NCBI GenBank assembly: GCA_028095005.1
Contig: CM051463.1
Coordinates: 63,774,251 to 63,838,250, forward strand
Direction: 5' to 3'
DNA: 64,000 bases
Source of the DNA: Rhynchospora pubera
Taxonomy: Eukaryota; Streptophyta; Magnoliopsida; Poales; Cyperaceae
The notes below the pieces were generated by a model. That model made no database searches. It saw only the letters and a list, made by a program, of their open reading frames with translations, and was not told where the DNA came from. Made by a program: the position numbers and the translations under genes. Of this stretch, positions 26,873 to 38,400 are shown piece by piece (the stretch's first letter is position 1; every line of letters begins with the position of its first letter).

Positions 26873-27943
26873 TTCTTTGTCACAAATCTCCCCTCACTAG
26901 CCGAGTCTACTTCGAAGGGTCTGATGTCTATGGAAGAAATTAGTGGAGTCGGAAGGGATGCAGATGTGTTTCCTTTCTCTGGGGCATTTTGACGAACAAG
27001 TGGCAGGCGACCGACAGAGGGCTGCAAAGTGTTACCAGAGAGAGCGGTCCATTCAATCTTAGATAATGCCGATTGCCGAACCAGGAGTGAGTGCTTAATT
27101 GTTCTTTTCTTGGATTTTGATCTACTTGTTACTGTATGTAATGTATATGACTCGGCCACATAATTGAATTATGTCAAAGTTATTCCAGAATCAGGATTTG
27201 TTACTTCTGTATTGACTTGTAAATCTGTAAGTTTGTAATTTAGTGAGGACAATATTTGACTGGGTAATAATGTTCTTTCAATTATGGACGCATATGGACA
27301 TCTGAGGAGACAACAAATAACCTGTGCAGCAGAACTCATTTAACAAAATATCAGAAGTTACAATTTTCTGTCATACATTAATTTTTATTTATTTATCGTT
27401 GACTGTGTGACAGTTTCAATTTAATTAACTAGATTTTATTGGATATTATTGATTCTTTTTTTTTTAGACAGACTTGACAGAGTAATTATTGGATACTTCC
27501 TAGATTTTAGGGTTTAGAGTAATTATAATTATATATATTTTATGCAAAAATTAAGAAAATCTTTTCAGAGTTGGTACATACTATTTTTTAATCTTGTCAA
27601 CTTGATATTAGATATTCTGTGATTAAAATAGAGACTATATTTATAATGAGAAGATATAAAGCTTGTGAATCCAAATAGGTTTGGTTCTTTAGCCATTGTG
27701 CAGATCAAAATTTGGTGCAAATTATGTAACAATAATAGCTAAGCTTAGAATAGTGGCAAATTGGAGGATAGCAACGACAATATTAACTGGATGCAACTAC
27801 TCTCTTGGGGTTAGAGTTGCCAAACAAAGATCGTTTTTTTTTTTTTGTAATATATTACTATTTGTTTATTTATAATTTATATAGCTCTATGTGAAAATCC
27901 CTGTTTAGAGCCCACCTTCTGCAGAGTTTCCTGATAACTCACC
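26873..27943. other. spacer and promoter region of PLD-like copy 2
   Basis: No gene recognised. A minus-strand open frame of about 100 codons at 26,833-27,159 partly overlaps the MITE and shows no domain. A T-tract lies at about 27,833-27,846. A TATA-like TTTATATAG sits near 27,876, about 65 bp upstream of the next start codon. Confidence 0.5.
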
Positions 27944-30900
27944 ATGGCTCTCCCTCATTCTTCTCCTTTCTTTCACCTTCTTCTAGCATTTTTCTTTCTA
28001 TGGCATCTACCATTGGGTTTTTCAGACCAGTCAAATTGCCAGGCATGGCTTGTTCAGTCTATCCCTACTGATATGCCAGATCTTCAACTCGTGCCTGGTG
28101 TACTCTCAACTGGTATTTACCTTCACATGTGTGGATTAAACATTACAAAAAGTGGAGTGGCCAGATTTTATTTGCTCGATGCCTTACAAGTTGATGGAAA
28201 ACTCTGTATTTAAATATTTGCTCAAGTTTTCCTTCAAAATTAGCTAAATTTTCAAGTGAAGAATTGAGAAGTCAGTTTTGCCTGTTCCTTTTATCAGATT
28301 ATCGTGGTTTGGATGGGTTCCTATATAAATGCCTGATCAGTATTTGACCAAATATAGGAAAAATGGCAATACACGTAGTCAACAATTTCATTGTAATTTA
28401 ACCTAGTTTGGATTATCCTGTAGACATACTTAATTAAGAATTTCTGTTGATCTGGTAATGTTAAGCCATACTATATTTGGTTTTTCTACTGAAATTAACT
28501 TGCAATATTCTCTTCTGTTTTTAATTTTGTATAGGTGACGTGCTTCAATGGCTAGCTGGCAATGCAACAAAGAGCTTGGATCTGACGGTACAGTATTGGG
28601 AGCTCTTGGCTGGGCCGAATGATTCCAATTCAGGTGATTATGGCTACTCTGAAGCCAAGATGAAGAAATTTGGTGCTGATGTTGGCAGAGAAGTGTACAA
28701 ATCCTTGATCACTGCAGCTGACCGAAATGTGGACATTAGGTATGTAGTGAGCTGATTTTGGTTTGGTACTGGTTAATCAGTGATCACAGATAGAGTAGTC
28801 ATAGTGCTATGCTTGTGTACCGACACTGGTAAGGTAAGGTATACCATGTCAATAGGCCAGGGCTGATGTCAAAGTCCTTTTCAGTTGTCGACTTTTTGTG
28901 TTAAAATTTGCAGTAAACTGTTTATGGCAGGTGTTGTGATTATTAGGTCATGTACCTGTAGTTAACCGACTTTGGTTTGATGACCTGCCTTACATTTCTT
29001 GCTTATTTCTGTCAGTTGTGATTTGACTTTAATTTTTCAAACTAATTAGGTGGACTGAGGTTCTATTGTGCTCTTACTTAGTCTGGTTTTAAGGCGGATT
29101 AAGTCTGCCTTTTAAATAATCGATTATTTATGGGGCATTTGATTTTTTTTGCACTAGTTATATCTTATGAGAAGGTTCAATATACTCTCATAAAATATTG
29201 CAGTTTTATCCCCCAGGAATAATAAACCAGATAGTGAATACCTTCTATAGTCCAAAAATAATATTTTTTCAAACAAATAAAGAGATAAATGTCTATGGAG
29301 TAAAAAGGTGGGAAAAGGACAATTTCCCTATTTTTATTTTTCTGAAAACGTTTTGTTTTGTAGGATAATCCAACACTCTGGTCTTTACCCTAATTATGTT
29401 CAAGAGGCATCAGATTTGGCAGCAGGCCGCACCAATGTGAAAAACATCACCTTGTTACTAAAAAATTGGTGGGGCACTGGTATTGTGCATTCCAAAGTTT
29501 GGGTTTCTGATAACAAGGATATTTATATCGGGTCTGCTAATAATGACTGGAAATCTCTTACCCAGGTACAGTATTCTACAGCTACCAGAACCAACTGGTT
29601 TAGTGTCTGATTTTTCTCAATTTAAGTAATTAAGGCTTGTTTTCAGGATACCACAGCTAAACTGATACTGTAATTAAATTTGTTATGATCAAGTATGTTT
29701 AAGGCAATAAGGGTTCATCTAAATCACTTTATTTATTTTGGGCTTAATTTAAAAAATGGGAACAATAACTTCCCAGTCAAGTACTGTTGCGATTAGGTTT
29801 GCCTTTTTCTTTTTCTTTTACTTTTATCAGTCCAAGTGGAGTAATTAACAATGCAGGTTTCATTTTAAGCTAGGTAAAGCTACCTTACCATTCTGTAACC
29901 ATACTGCTCTGGGTTGGCGACCTTATGATTGAGTTAAATTAAGGCCTATTGGACAATTGGTACATACTTGCTGACAGAAGCTATCATATTGTTATTTATC
30001 TGTTTATTTGCTTTTATACTTTAGGTGAAAGAGCTGGGGATATATCTTGTTGGTTGTACCAAGATAGCCCGTTCTCTAAGGCATTACATCAACAATTTAT
30101 GGATACTCTCTACTCTTAACTCAACTGATTATACCAGAACAATTTTTGATAGCCAGTGGCAGGCTTCTAGAAAGGTCCCTTGCTGGTCCAACTTCATTCC
30201 CAAAGAGGAACGGTGCAGGTACTTTTTGTATACATGCCAAGCTCCTGTACTTCTACATACGGGTGGAACTTTTTTAACACTTGTATTGTAAAAATGATAT
30301 TCCATAAGGATCATCATACCACCAAGATTCAGACCTACCTAGATACCATACCAGTGATGTTTTATTGGACATTGCATGAAATGTTGCGTGGGATAATGTC
30401 TAGTTAGTTTAAACAGTTTGACAGAAAGCTCAAAAACCTCAAACAAATAGTTGAATCTAGGGCTGAAAATAATCTGACAGTCATGTTCCTTAACTGACCT
30501 AAATTAATCAACTGGATATACAAATGAACATACTCAGCAGCAACTGACCTGAATGATCTGATCAGAATGATCTGGAACCTGACTCAAGAGCAATTGGACC
30601 AACCCTAACCCAGAGTGGTTGACCTTTTGCGTCCTAAATAAATCAGCTGGATATACAAACTATCAAATTATGATCAGGTTCATCTGCATCAGACAATAAA
30701 ATGAAACCAAACCTGATATGGTATCGCTGCTGTGAAAATTTTAAAATGTGAACGGTTTCTTGTGGGACATTGATAAGCAGACCGCCTCTCCATCCAGCAA
30801 GGCATGTACCGCATGTTAATGGTTACCCGATAATAGAAGACCCAGCTACATTTGACATATCCATTGAGACCCCTGGAATGGATGCTTCTACTGCTTCAAG

Positions 30901-32145
30901 TGACTTGAGCTACCTTTCTTTTTCACCCCCTGAGGTGATGTATATAATATTAATCCCAAATTTTTGTGATCTTAGACTGTGTTTTACAATAGATCTAGTT
31001 CAAAGCTTCTAGTGCAATTTCCAAAATATAGTATATGCTGTTGACTTGATATTTTAACAATAAATTTTTGGTCAACAAGATAGCAACTCATTACATGCCC
31101 GTTGGGTCAGGTACCAACTACTTCCAATGCCATTACTGGTGCAGTAATGGATCTTGTACAATTTACAGTGCCATACTTACTCTGTAACTAAAAAAACATT
31201 TAAAATAGTACCATACTTAATGGAAAAGTTGATTATGCTGTGGGTTAATTAGTTTCCTTCAATTTGCAGCTTTTATTTCACAATTTCCAGTCTGATGAAC
31301 AAGGATGGATAGAGACAATTAAATCAGTTGAGAATGGCGGGACTGTGCGTATTAGCACAATGGATTGGCTTGGCCAGTCGCAATTCACCAATTCCATGAT
31401 CTTTTGGGATTCTCTCTCTGCTGCTGTTTCAGAGGTATACCTGGTTTACCTAAAAACATTTGATGCTCTCAATTCACTGCATCTACCTCAACAGGTCAAA
31501 TTTTCAGAGGGTGTTATGGCTTGTACAATGATTTGCATGATTGGTACCATACCAGTATACCTGGCTGCTGAGGCTACTAGAAATACCTACTTCAACTTGT
31601 ACATGACCTGACCAATACATAAGCAACTTTTGTACTTTTAGCATCTAAATTGGCATCCATGGCAAATTGTTTTGAATAAAATTCAAATTTGATGACTTCA
31701 CCAGGTTGTATTTGCAAAAAATGCAACGGTGCATCTTCTGGCAGCAAACTGGACCCACTCACCAGACAATTCTGACAAGTACTTAAAGAACCTTCTATAC
31801 ACAAATGTCCTCTGTTCCTCATCAACATACAATGACTGTGGTGGCAAAATTGAAATTCGCTACTACATCATTCCGGGCTATGACAAGACCGGTCCTGCCA
31901 TTGCTGATGGGTCATCGACAGGTAACATTTACCCAGGCTACTCGCGAGTCAACCATGGAAAATATGCTGTGAGTGACGTGAGGGCCCATATCGGTACCAG
32001 TAATTTGATCTGGGACTATTTTTATACGACTGCAGGGGTTAGTTTTGGTACATACAACCCCTCTATTGTGAAGCAACTGCAACAGGTGTTTGATGCGGAT
32101 TGGAATTCACCTTATGCACAACCTGTTCAACCCTTAAGTGCTTAA
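27944..32145 (+). CDS. secreted PLD3/4-like protein with two HKD motifs, copy 2
   Basis: Seven exons: 27944-28112, 28535-28739, 29364-29565, 30025-30218, 30781-30934, 31270-31434, 31705-32145. Every exon has the same length as in the upstream copy (169, 205, 202, 194, 154, 165, 441), giving 509 aa again. The signal peptide (FHLLLAFFFLW), both HKD motifs (HSKVWVSD with H167/K169/D174; HGKYAVSD with H447/K449/D454) and the Cys residues near the termini are retained. Most changes between copies are conservative; the most different stretch is after VGC in exon 4 (PKIADAVENYF versus TKIARSLRHYI). No stop or frameshift is seen, so both copies look functional. Introns differ in length and sequence, so the duplication is not very recent. 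Confidence 0.93.
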
Positions 32146-33691
32146 GCATGATAGGTGAAATACAAAAGTGTGTATTGCCCTTTTTTACAGGGTATGTAGA
32201 AAAAAAAAATGCTTGTTCGTCTCCTGTTTGATTGAACAGGAGTTTATCTTTCTTTATTATTTTTTTATGAGTGCTAAGAAAAAATTTTATGGTTTACTTG
32301 TATACCCACATTTGCGCTCTCATCAATTCCCAAGTCACTCATATTAATCTCCAGATTACCTTTTTCCCCTAAAGGTTAACTGGTGATATGTCAATTAAGA
32401 ATTTCAATCAAAAGTATAGTTTTAAGTGTACAGTTAACAAAGCAAAGGAACTACTTGATAACCCACTTTGGTAGTTTGAGAGCTACTACAGACTAACTTT
32501 TTACCGGTGTCATAACAGTAAAAGTTAACAATTTGAATTGAGTTTGCCTAGCCAACGGAATGATCCTTAATTGTTTGAGAATAAAATGAACATGAAAGAG
32601 GAAAACAAGATGACTTCCCAGTTCCCATCCTTTTCACATTCTATAATAAATAAAAATAGTGCACCTATTGCTAGCATCGAAACTTTCACATTAATGCTAG
32701 CAGAATCCTAGATTGCAATTAATTAGAATTGCTTGAAAAAAAGAATATGTAGTTGCAGTTCTAATTTCTCAAGATAGCTAGAGATGAAATTGCATTTTCT
32801 ATCATTATTCCTTTACTTTTAGACTTTAATCATATAAGGCTGCTGTGTTGTCCCTCTCAAAGGAACAGTAAAGGTTCAATGACTAATGCCTTCTTAAAAA
32901 AGAAATAATTCAGGACCAAGAAATAATCAGAGTACAAGCTTCTCCAACAACCAAAAAGACAAACTTTTGGTTTCATTTATTCATAAGGAAATTTCAAAAC
33001 TAGAATATTTGCAAGATTACGAAAGGGAAAGACAACTGCTTTCTGTTTCAAGTCTTACAATAAACAACAAATACGACTCTCTAAAATCTAAATCTCCCCC
33101 TTTCATGTATACTGTTTTACATCATTTATGCACTTGTTTACAAAATTATGACCGTCCTTATCAACCAAAAAAAGGCAAAGATTTGAAATATCCTATTGGG
33201 TTTTTCTTATAACAATGGACTAAAAATTATCTCCGAATAAAATTTTTTCGAAGGATCTCCGAATAATTTTTTTTTATTAATACTTTTTCTTTCATATCGT
33301 TTATTCTTTACTTTTTTGTCCTTTTGACTCTTGAACCGTGTTCAGCTGAGATGTCAAATGTTGGTACGAATTGATTTTTATTACTCACCTCTCAACAAAT
33401 ATGTCATCTATTAGAAAGGAAATGTTGCTCTGCATCAAAGGGTTGAAATAATTATTCTAGTTCTATTACTCAATTCAGAGAGTTAGCTTTTACCCAATTT
33501 GGAAGGAGCAGCAGACCTAGAGTTGAAAAAAAAGTTCAGGATCATATATAAAAACTATAACTTTTCAAAGGCCTAATCATAACATAAAAGAGTTTTACTT
33601 AGCTAATTGTTAATAAAGTTTATAATCATTGACTAGATTGTTGAACGGTTGATTCCACTTTAGCAAAATACTTTGACACCTTAACAAATTC
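32146..33691. other. 3' UTR of PLD-like copy 2 and gene-free spacer
   Basis: A small hairpin (CTCCTGTTTGATTGAACAGGAG, shown here as its arms CTCCTGTT and AACAGGAG) lies near 32,221-32,242 in the 3' UTR. The rest is AT-rich with no supported gene; the 81-codon frame at 32,967 has no recognisable content. Confidence 0.55.
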
Positions 33692-33873
33692 GGGAATGGC
33701 TCAGGACACGCCCCACTTACTCATTCACTCTCCATTTTATTAAAATGACGAAAATACCCTCACTTCCAGTGCAAGTCTGATAAACCAAGGTGTCAAATGA
33801 GAGGGCAATTTAGTCATTTCAACATAAAAAATGAGAGTGCATGAGTAATCTAGGCCTGTCCTGAGCAATTCCC
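33692..33873. mobile_element. Mutator-like MITE with 9-bp TSD
   Basis: Termini GGGAATGGCTCAGGACA and TGTCCTGAGCAATTCCC are inverted repeats (16 of 17 match). Flanks carry a perfect 9-bp duplication, AACAAATTC, at 33,683-33,691 and 33,874-33,882. The 182-bp element is partly palindromic further in. A 9-bp TSD is the mark of the Mutator superfamily. Confidence 0.9.
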
Positions 33874-33903
33874 AACAAATTCTATTAGTCATACTTACGG
33901 AGG

Positions 33904-34412
33904 CGTTTGGATAGTAAAAGAATAAAAAATAGGATTAGTTATTCGGATAAAAAATATTAATCAATAATCATAAACGATCAAGAATAAGATTTTTGAGATC
34001 TAAAGAATTATTTTTAAGTGATCCAAATTTTGAAATAAATTTTTATTCCTAATAGCTCCGTTTGGATGCATTGAGAATAAGGTAGGAAGAAGGAACAAGG
34101 GAAGAAATTTATTGGGAAGGGGTAAATTTATTGGGAAGTGTGTAACTTTTGTGAAGAGTTTGGATGGTTAGAAATAAATTTATTGGTAAAAAGTAGTTAT
34201 TCCTTATTCCGGGAAGAAGCCATCCAAACGGAGCCAATGTGTTTGGATCATTTTTTTAATGGGATTAAATTGAGAAAATGATCCAAACATATTAGAAATA
34301 AAAATTTATTCCAAAGTTTGGACTAGATAAAAAAAAATTATTCTTGATCGTTTAGGATTAATATTTTTTTTAGAATAACTAATTCCAATTTTATTCTTAT
34401 ACGATCCAAACG
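33904..34412. mobile_element. CGTTTGGAT inverted-repeat MITE interrupted by another MITE
   Basis: The left arm CGTTTGGATAGTAAAAGAAT and the right arm ending ...CGATCCAAACG are inverted repeats, extending into AATAGGATTAGTTATT-like sequence on both sides. The middle is interrupted by the element at 34,054-34,235. No clear target-site duplication. Confidence 0.7.
34054..34235. mobile_element. GCTCCGTTTGGATG MITE nested in the previous element
   Basis: Termini (A/G)GCTCCGTTTGGATG and CATCCAAACGGAGCC are inverted repeats. Flanks are AAT at 34,051-34,053 and 34,236-34,238. Total 182 bp. It splits the 33,904-34,412 element and is therefore younger than it. Confidence 0.75.
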
Positions 34413-34519
34413 AGAACTTTTTCCTAGAAAAAAAGATGGCATTTGGTTTAATGGCGTTTCAATTATTTTTATGATCAGATAAATAAGTAAAAGTTATTAT
34501 CCATGACTACTCTTATCAT

Positions 34520-34677
34520 GGCTCCGTTTGGATGGTGTGGGAATAAGAGAAATAAGAAAAAAAATGGAAATAAGTATTGAAAAATATATAATTTTATGAA
34601 AAATTTGAATTATTTATAATAAATTTATTTTCTTATTTTTTTATTCTCTTATTTTCACACCTCATCTAAACGGAGCT
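34520..34677. mobile_element. GGCTCCGTTTGGATGG MITE
   Basis: A 158-bp near-palindrome with left end GGCTCCGTTTGGATGG and right end CTCATCTAAACGGAGCT. Same terminal family as the element at 34,054. Target-site duplication not clear. It lies about 770 bp upstream of the glycosylase start codon. Confidence 0.75.
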
Positions 34678-35451
34678 TAGAATAAAACTTAAGTAAAAGT
34701 GGGGCTACTAACGAAATTGAGCCGTTTATCTGATATTCTGATTTGACTAAAGACCACTCATGGCTCTGACACGCGCGCACACAAACACTCGCCACAGCAC
34801 GCAAACATCCAACGCAACCAACTACCTCTCTCTCTCACTCACCTCTTTGGCTCTTTCGTTAAGAAGACTCAAAATTGGCGTCACTAGTGTACTACAACTA
34901 CAACACTATCCATCCCAACCCATTACCCATCATCTCCTCCTTTTCACCTCTCCTCTTTATTTCCTTTTCTCCCAACTACTACTCTGTCTACTCAGATCCC
35001 CAGTTTCTTTTCTCCCTTAAAACCTCGTTTTGGAGCTCCTTCTGATGTCGGCTTCGGCGACACTTGCTTGGTTCAATTTTCTAACGCGGAGACAAAAGTG
35101 AGCTCTCGGCCCTAGTGTCTTTTTCAGTTCTGGTGGAATTTGAGTAACTGATAAGTTTTGTTGGCTTATATTTGACTATATGAGTTTGCGAGGGTTTATT
35201 CTGAGCGGATTTGGGTTTGGAACTTTGAATTAGCTCAAGGTTTGAGGAGTTATTTGGATTTGGTCATAGATGGTTGGAGATCTGACAATCTGTGGTGATT
35301 TTATTTAAGAATTGCTTCTGATGCTTTTGAGGAGGAGACTAATCATTTGGTCTCAGTTTGTGGGTCATTTCAGTCTAGCATGAAAGTTGGATTTCCTAAT
35401 GAATAGTGCTCAATTAAGAATTAGGGGATAGTAGGGTTTGAACTAATTGCA
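34678..35451 (+). promoter_or_regulatory. promoter and 5' UTR region of the TAG glycosylase gene
   Basis: Contains CT-rich tracts (TCTCTCTCTC at about 34,828) typical of plant core promoters and 5' leaders. The leader appears long and contains short upstream frames. I cannot fix a transcription start or exclude a 5' UTR intron. Confidence 0.4.
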
Positions 35452-38400
35452 ATGTCTGGTGCACCAAGAGTACGTTCTCTGAACATAACCGAACCTAATT
35501 TAGAGGATGAAGCTAGACCTGTTTTAGTACCGGGTGGCAACAAGGAACCCTTAGGCCCGCCCCGCAAACCGACCCTCAAACCTACTACTTTGAAACCAGC
35601 TCCAACCAAACCTGATAACACTTCATCCAATGGGGGGAAGACAGAACCAAAGACTCGGGTACCTTCTTCCGAGGGGTACTCAAAAAAGGTGCTTTTGAAA
35701 AAGCATGAATTGCTTCACTCCAATTTGTCCCTCAATGTATCTTGTTCATCTGATATATCGACAGAATCATTTTCTAGTCGAGCCTCGACAGGTCGGATTC
35801 GGAGACAGGTTGGGCCCACAACCCGGCCAAGAGTTGGTTTGGTTAAAAGAGACAAGAGTGTGGTCAAATTAGAGAAAGATGTTGGTTGTGAATTAAGTGG
35901 TGAACTTAGTATTCCAAAGGAGAACACTGGAGACAGAAGGAGATGTGCATGGATAACTGCTAATAGTGGTTTGTCTCTCTCTCTCTCTCTCTCGTGTAAG
36001 TGTGCGCGAGCATATCTGTTTTTTGTCTCTCTTGTGTCTCTCTCGTACATAATTACGCACTTTCTACTCCAGAAGAATCTAATCGCTATGTTTAGCTGGA
36101 AATTAGAAATTAGGAGATAATGCTAATCAATTAGGCAACATGAAAATGCTACAATATTGCTGTCTTTTAAGGATGTCTTTTCATTGTTTATTCAATTTTT
36201 ATTATTTTAGTGTCCTTTAAGGTACTTTGATGGTCTTAACTCCAATTTTGTTGTTATTCATAAACATTAGCGAATTTGAATTATGCTGTTTACATAAACA
36301 TTAGCATAAAAAATTATGTAAACAGAATATTAAAATTGAAGTTGGTCGAAAATGGTCTCTTTCCTATCCATTACTGACCTTCCATGCAACAGCTAATGAT
36401 GGGTCTAATTACATTTTATATTGTATAATAGGGTGTTTCCATTTGTATGCCATTTAGAACTTACGGTTGGTAAAAATTAACCATAACCTTGAACTACCTT
36501 CTCAAAAATATACGCATAGATTATTATGTATATAGAGGAAAAAATAGGAACGAGGGTAGTTTTGGAATCATTTGACATTAGTGGCCCATTAAGGTCCCCT
36601 AATGGCATATGTTTGTTCCTAGTACAAATGTAATTTAAGCGATAAAAATTTAGGTTCAAAGGCCTACATTGCTTTAACATTTCATTAATCTATGAACTCA
36701 TTGATTAAAGGAACTTGCTCTTAAAATATTGAATTGTTGTTGATTCAATTTAGTGGAGATTAGTTGTGTTGGGCAATATCTCCTAAACCTTTCTTGTTAT
36801 AGGGCATTTCTTCAAAGTTTCCTTTTTTACTTTTTATTGCATCCTCACACACATTTAACATATTTTGTGGGGAGTAGTTGCACTAAAGCCCACTCAATAT
36901 TTTCCACCTTCTTGTATTTACCCGAATTTCACATTTTTCGAGAAAGTACTGCTAACTGGTTTTTGGTGCTGTGAATGTCACAATTTCTCTTTAGCGTATC
37001 TAGAAGTTTTTAGATCTTAAATAAAATCTGAACTTGTCATCTTGTGTTGCATCACCAGAAAAGCTGTGCATTTAAAGGATATGACCTTTAATGTGAAAAG
37101 TTTCATATTTGGGACTCAATGCTAAATTAGAGTAGTCTGGATTTCTATTTTGTTATCCTCTGTTTCTCTTTCCCTAATTTATTTAATGTTGGAATTTTTG
37201 TTGTCTGTGCTCCATTAAATTTTTCTGTAACATAACAGAATTCCTGTTTGATTTTAGGTATTTGAAACTTTGGCATGGAGTATGTTATTAAAACGATGTG
37301 TGTTGTCACTATCAAATTTTATATCTAAAATTTTGTATTGCTGTCCCATGTTGATTTAATTCTACTGGATTTTAAATTTTTTAGCCTTTTCCACATTCAT
37401 TTCTAGAAGTTATTAGCTAACTGATCTTTTTGTGTTGCTATCCCTTTTGCACAGTTTAGATACGTGTGCCCTATTTCTTTTTATTTTTGCTTCATTAAAT
37501 GTGCCACCCTAGGAATGATGAGTAGGTTTTAATTAAATAGCCTTGTAGCTTGTCTCTCTCATACATTGTTTCTATGTTACTGTGTTACTTTATTATTTTT
37601 AGATTAGGTTATTACTAGTACCAATTTGTCTAATACGGCCAGTAGGTACCTGACTGGTATGGCACTGTGGACGAAATAAAGGTGCTTGCTTTACATTAGA
37701 CCTAGATGGAACAACACAACCGCAACCTTTTCTTATATGAAAATTTTATTGAGAAGACAGTGCAAAGCAAAGAAGATTTGGGACTTAATGAATTCCTCAT
37801 TCAACTTAGGCTGTTACAATAATTTAGTAACCAAGAAAATATTTTCTTTCAAAAATAATATAAATATATTTATATTTTTTACTCTATATTATTTTATTCT
37901 GATTTTTTTTTCTTTTATTTATTAGAATCTTCATACACTGCTTTTCATGATGAAGAATGGGGAGTTCCTGTGCATGATGACAAGTATGCATATGACCTTC
38001 TGTGACTTAGGATTTCTTTTTATACATGTAAACCAAGTGATGTCAAATTTACCCCTGGGAATGTTAAAAAGGATATCATGCATGAACCAAATTCCAGAAA
38101 ATCCCTAGTATCCAGTCTTGACAGCTGGGTTGCTGCTAATGGCCATTTTATCCCTGCAACTTTATTGTGTTAAATAAGATCAAGCCAACAAAATCCATAA
38201 ACTTGATATATATATATTTTTCCACATTAAACTTAATACTTGTTGTAACCTTATGTTCTCAGGAGGCTTTTTGAACTATTGGTACTATGTGGTGCATTGG
38301 CTGAACTCACTTGGCCTGAGATTCTCAGTAAAAGGCAAACTTTTAGGTAATGCTTTTTTTTTAGTATTAATTCGAGTAATTTTAAACACATTAAAAAAAA

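Noticed and set aside
26833..27159. 108-codon minus-strand frame upstream of PLD-like copy 2
   Set aside because: Overlaps the MITE terminus, no ATG context or splice partners, and no recognisable domain.
35715..36050. 111-codon minus-strand frame in glycosylase exon 1
   Set aside because: Antisense shadow of a well supported exon plus the TC repeat.
35969..36120. Extension of glycosylase exon 1 to a stop at 36,120
   Set aside because: A donor at 35,968/35,969 gives the conserved NSESSYTAFHDEEW junction with exon 2; the extension translates a TC microsatellite.
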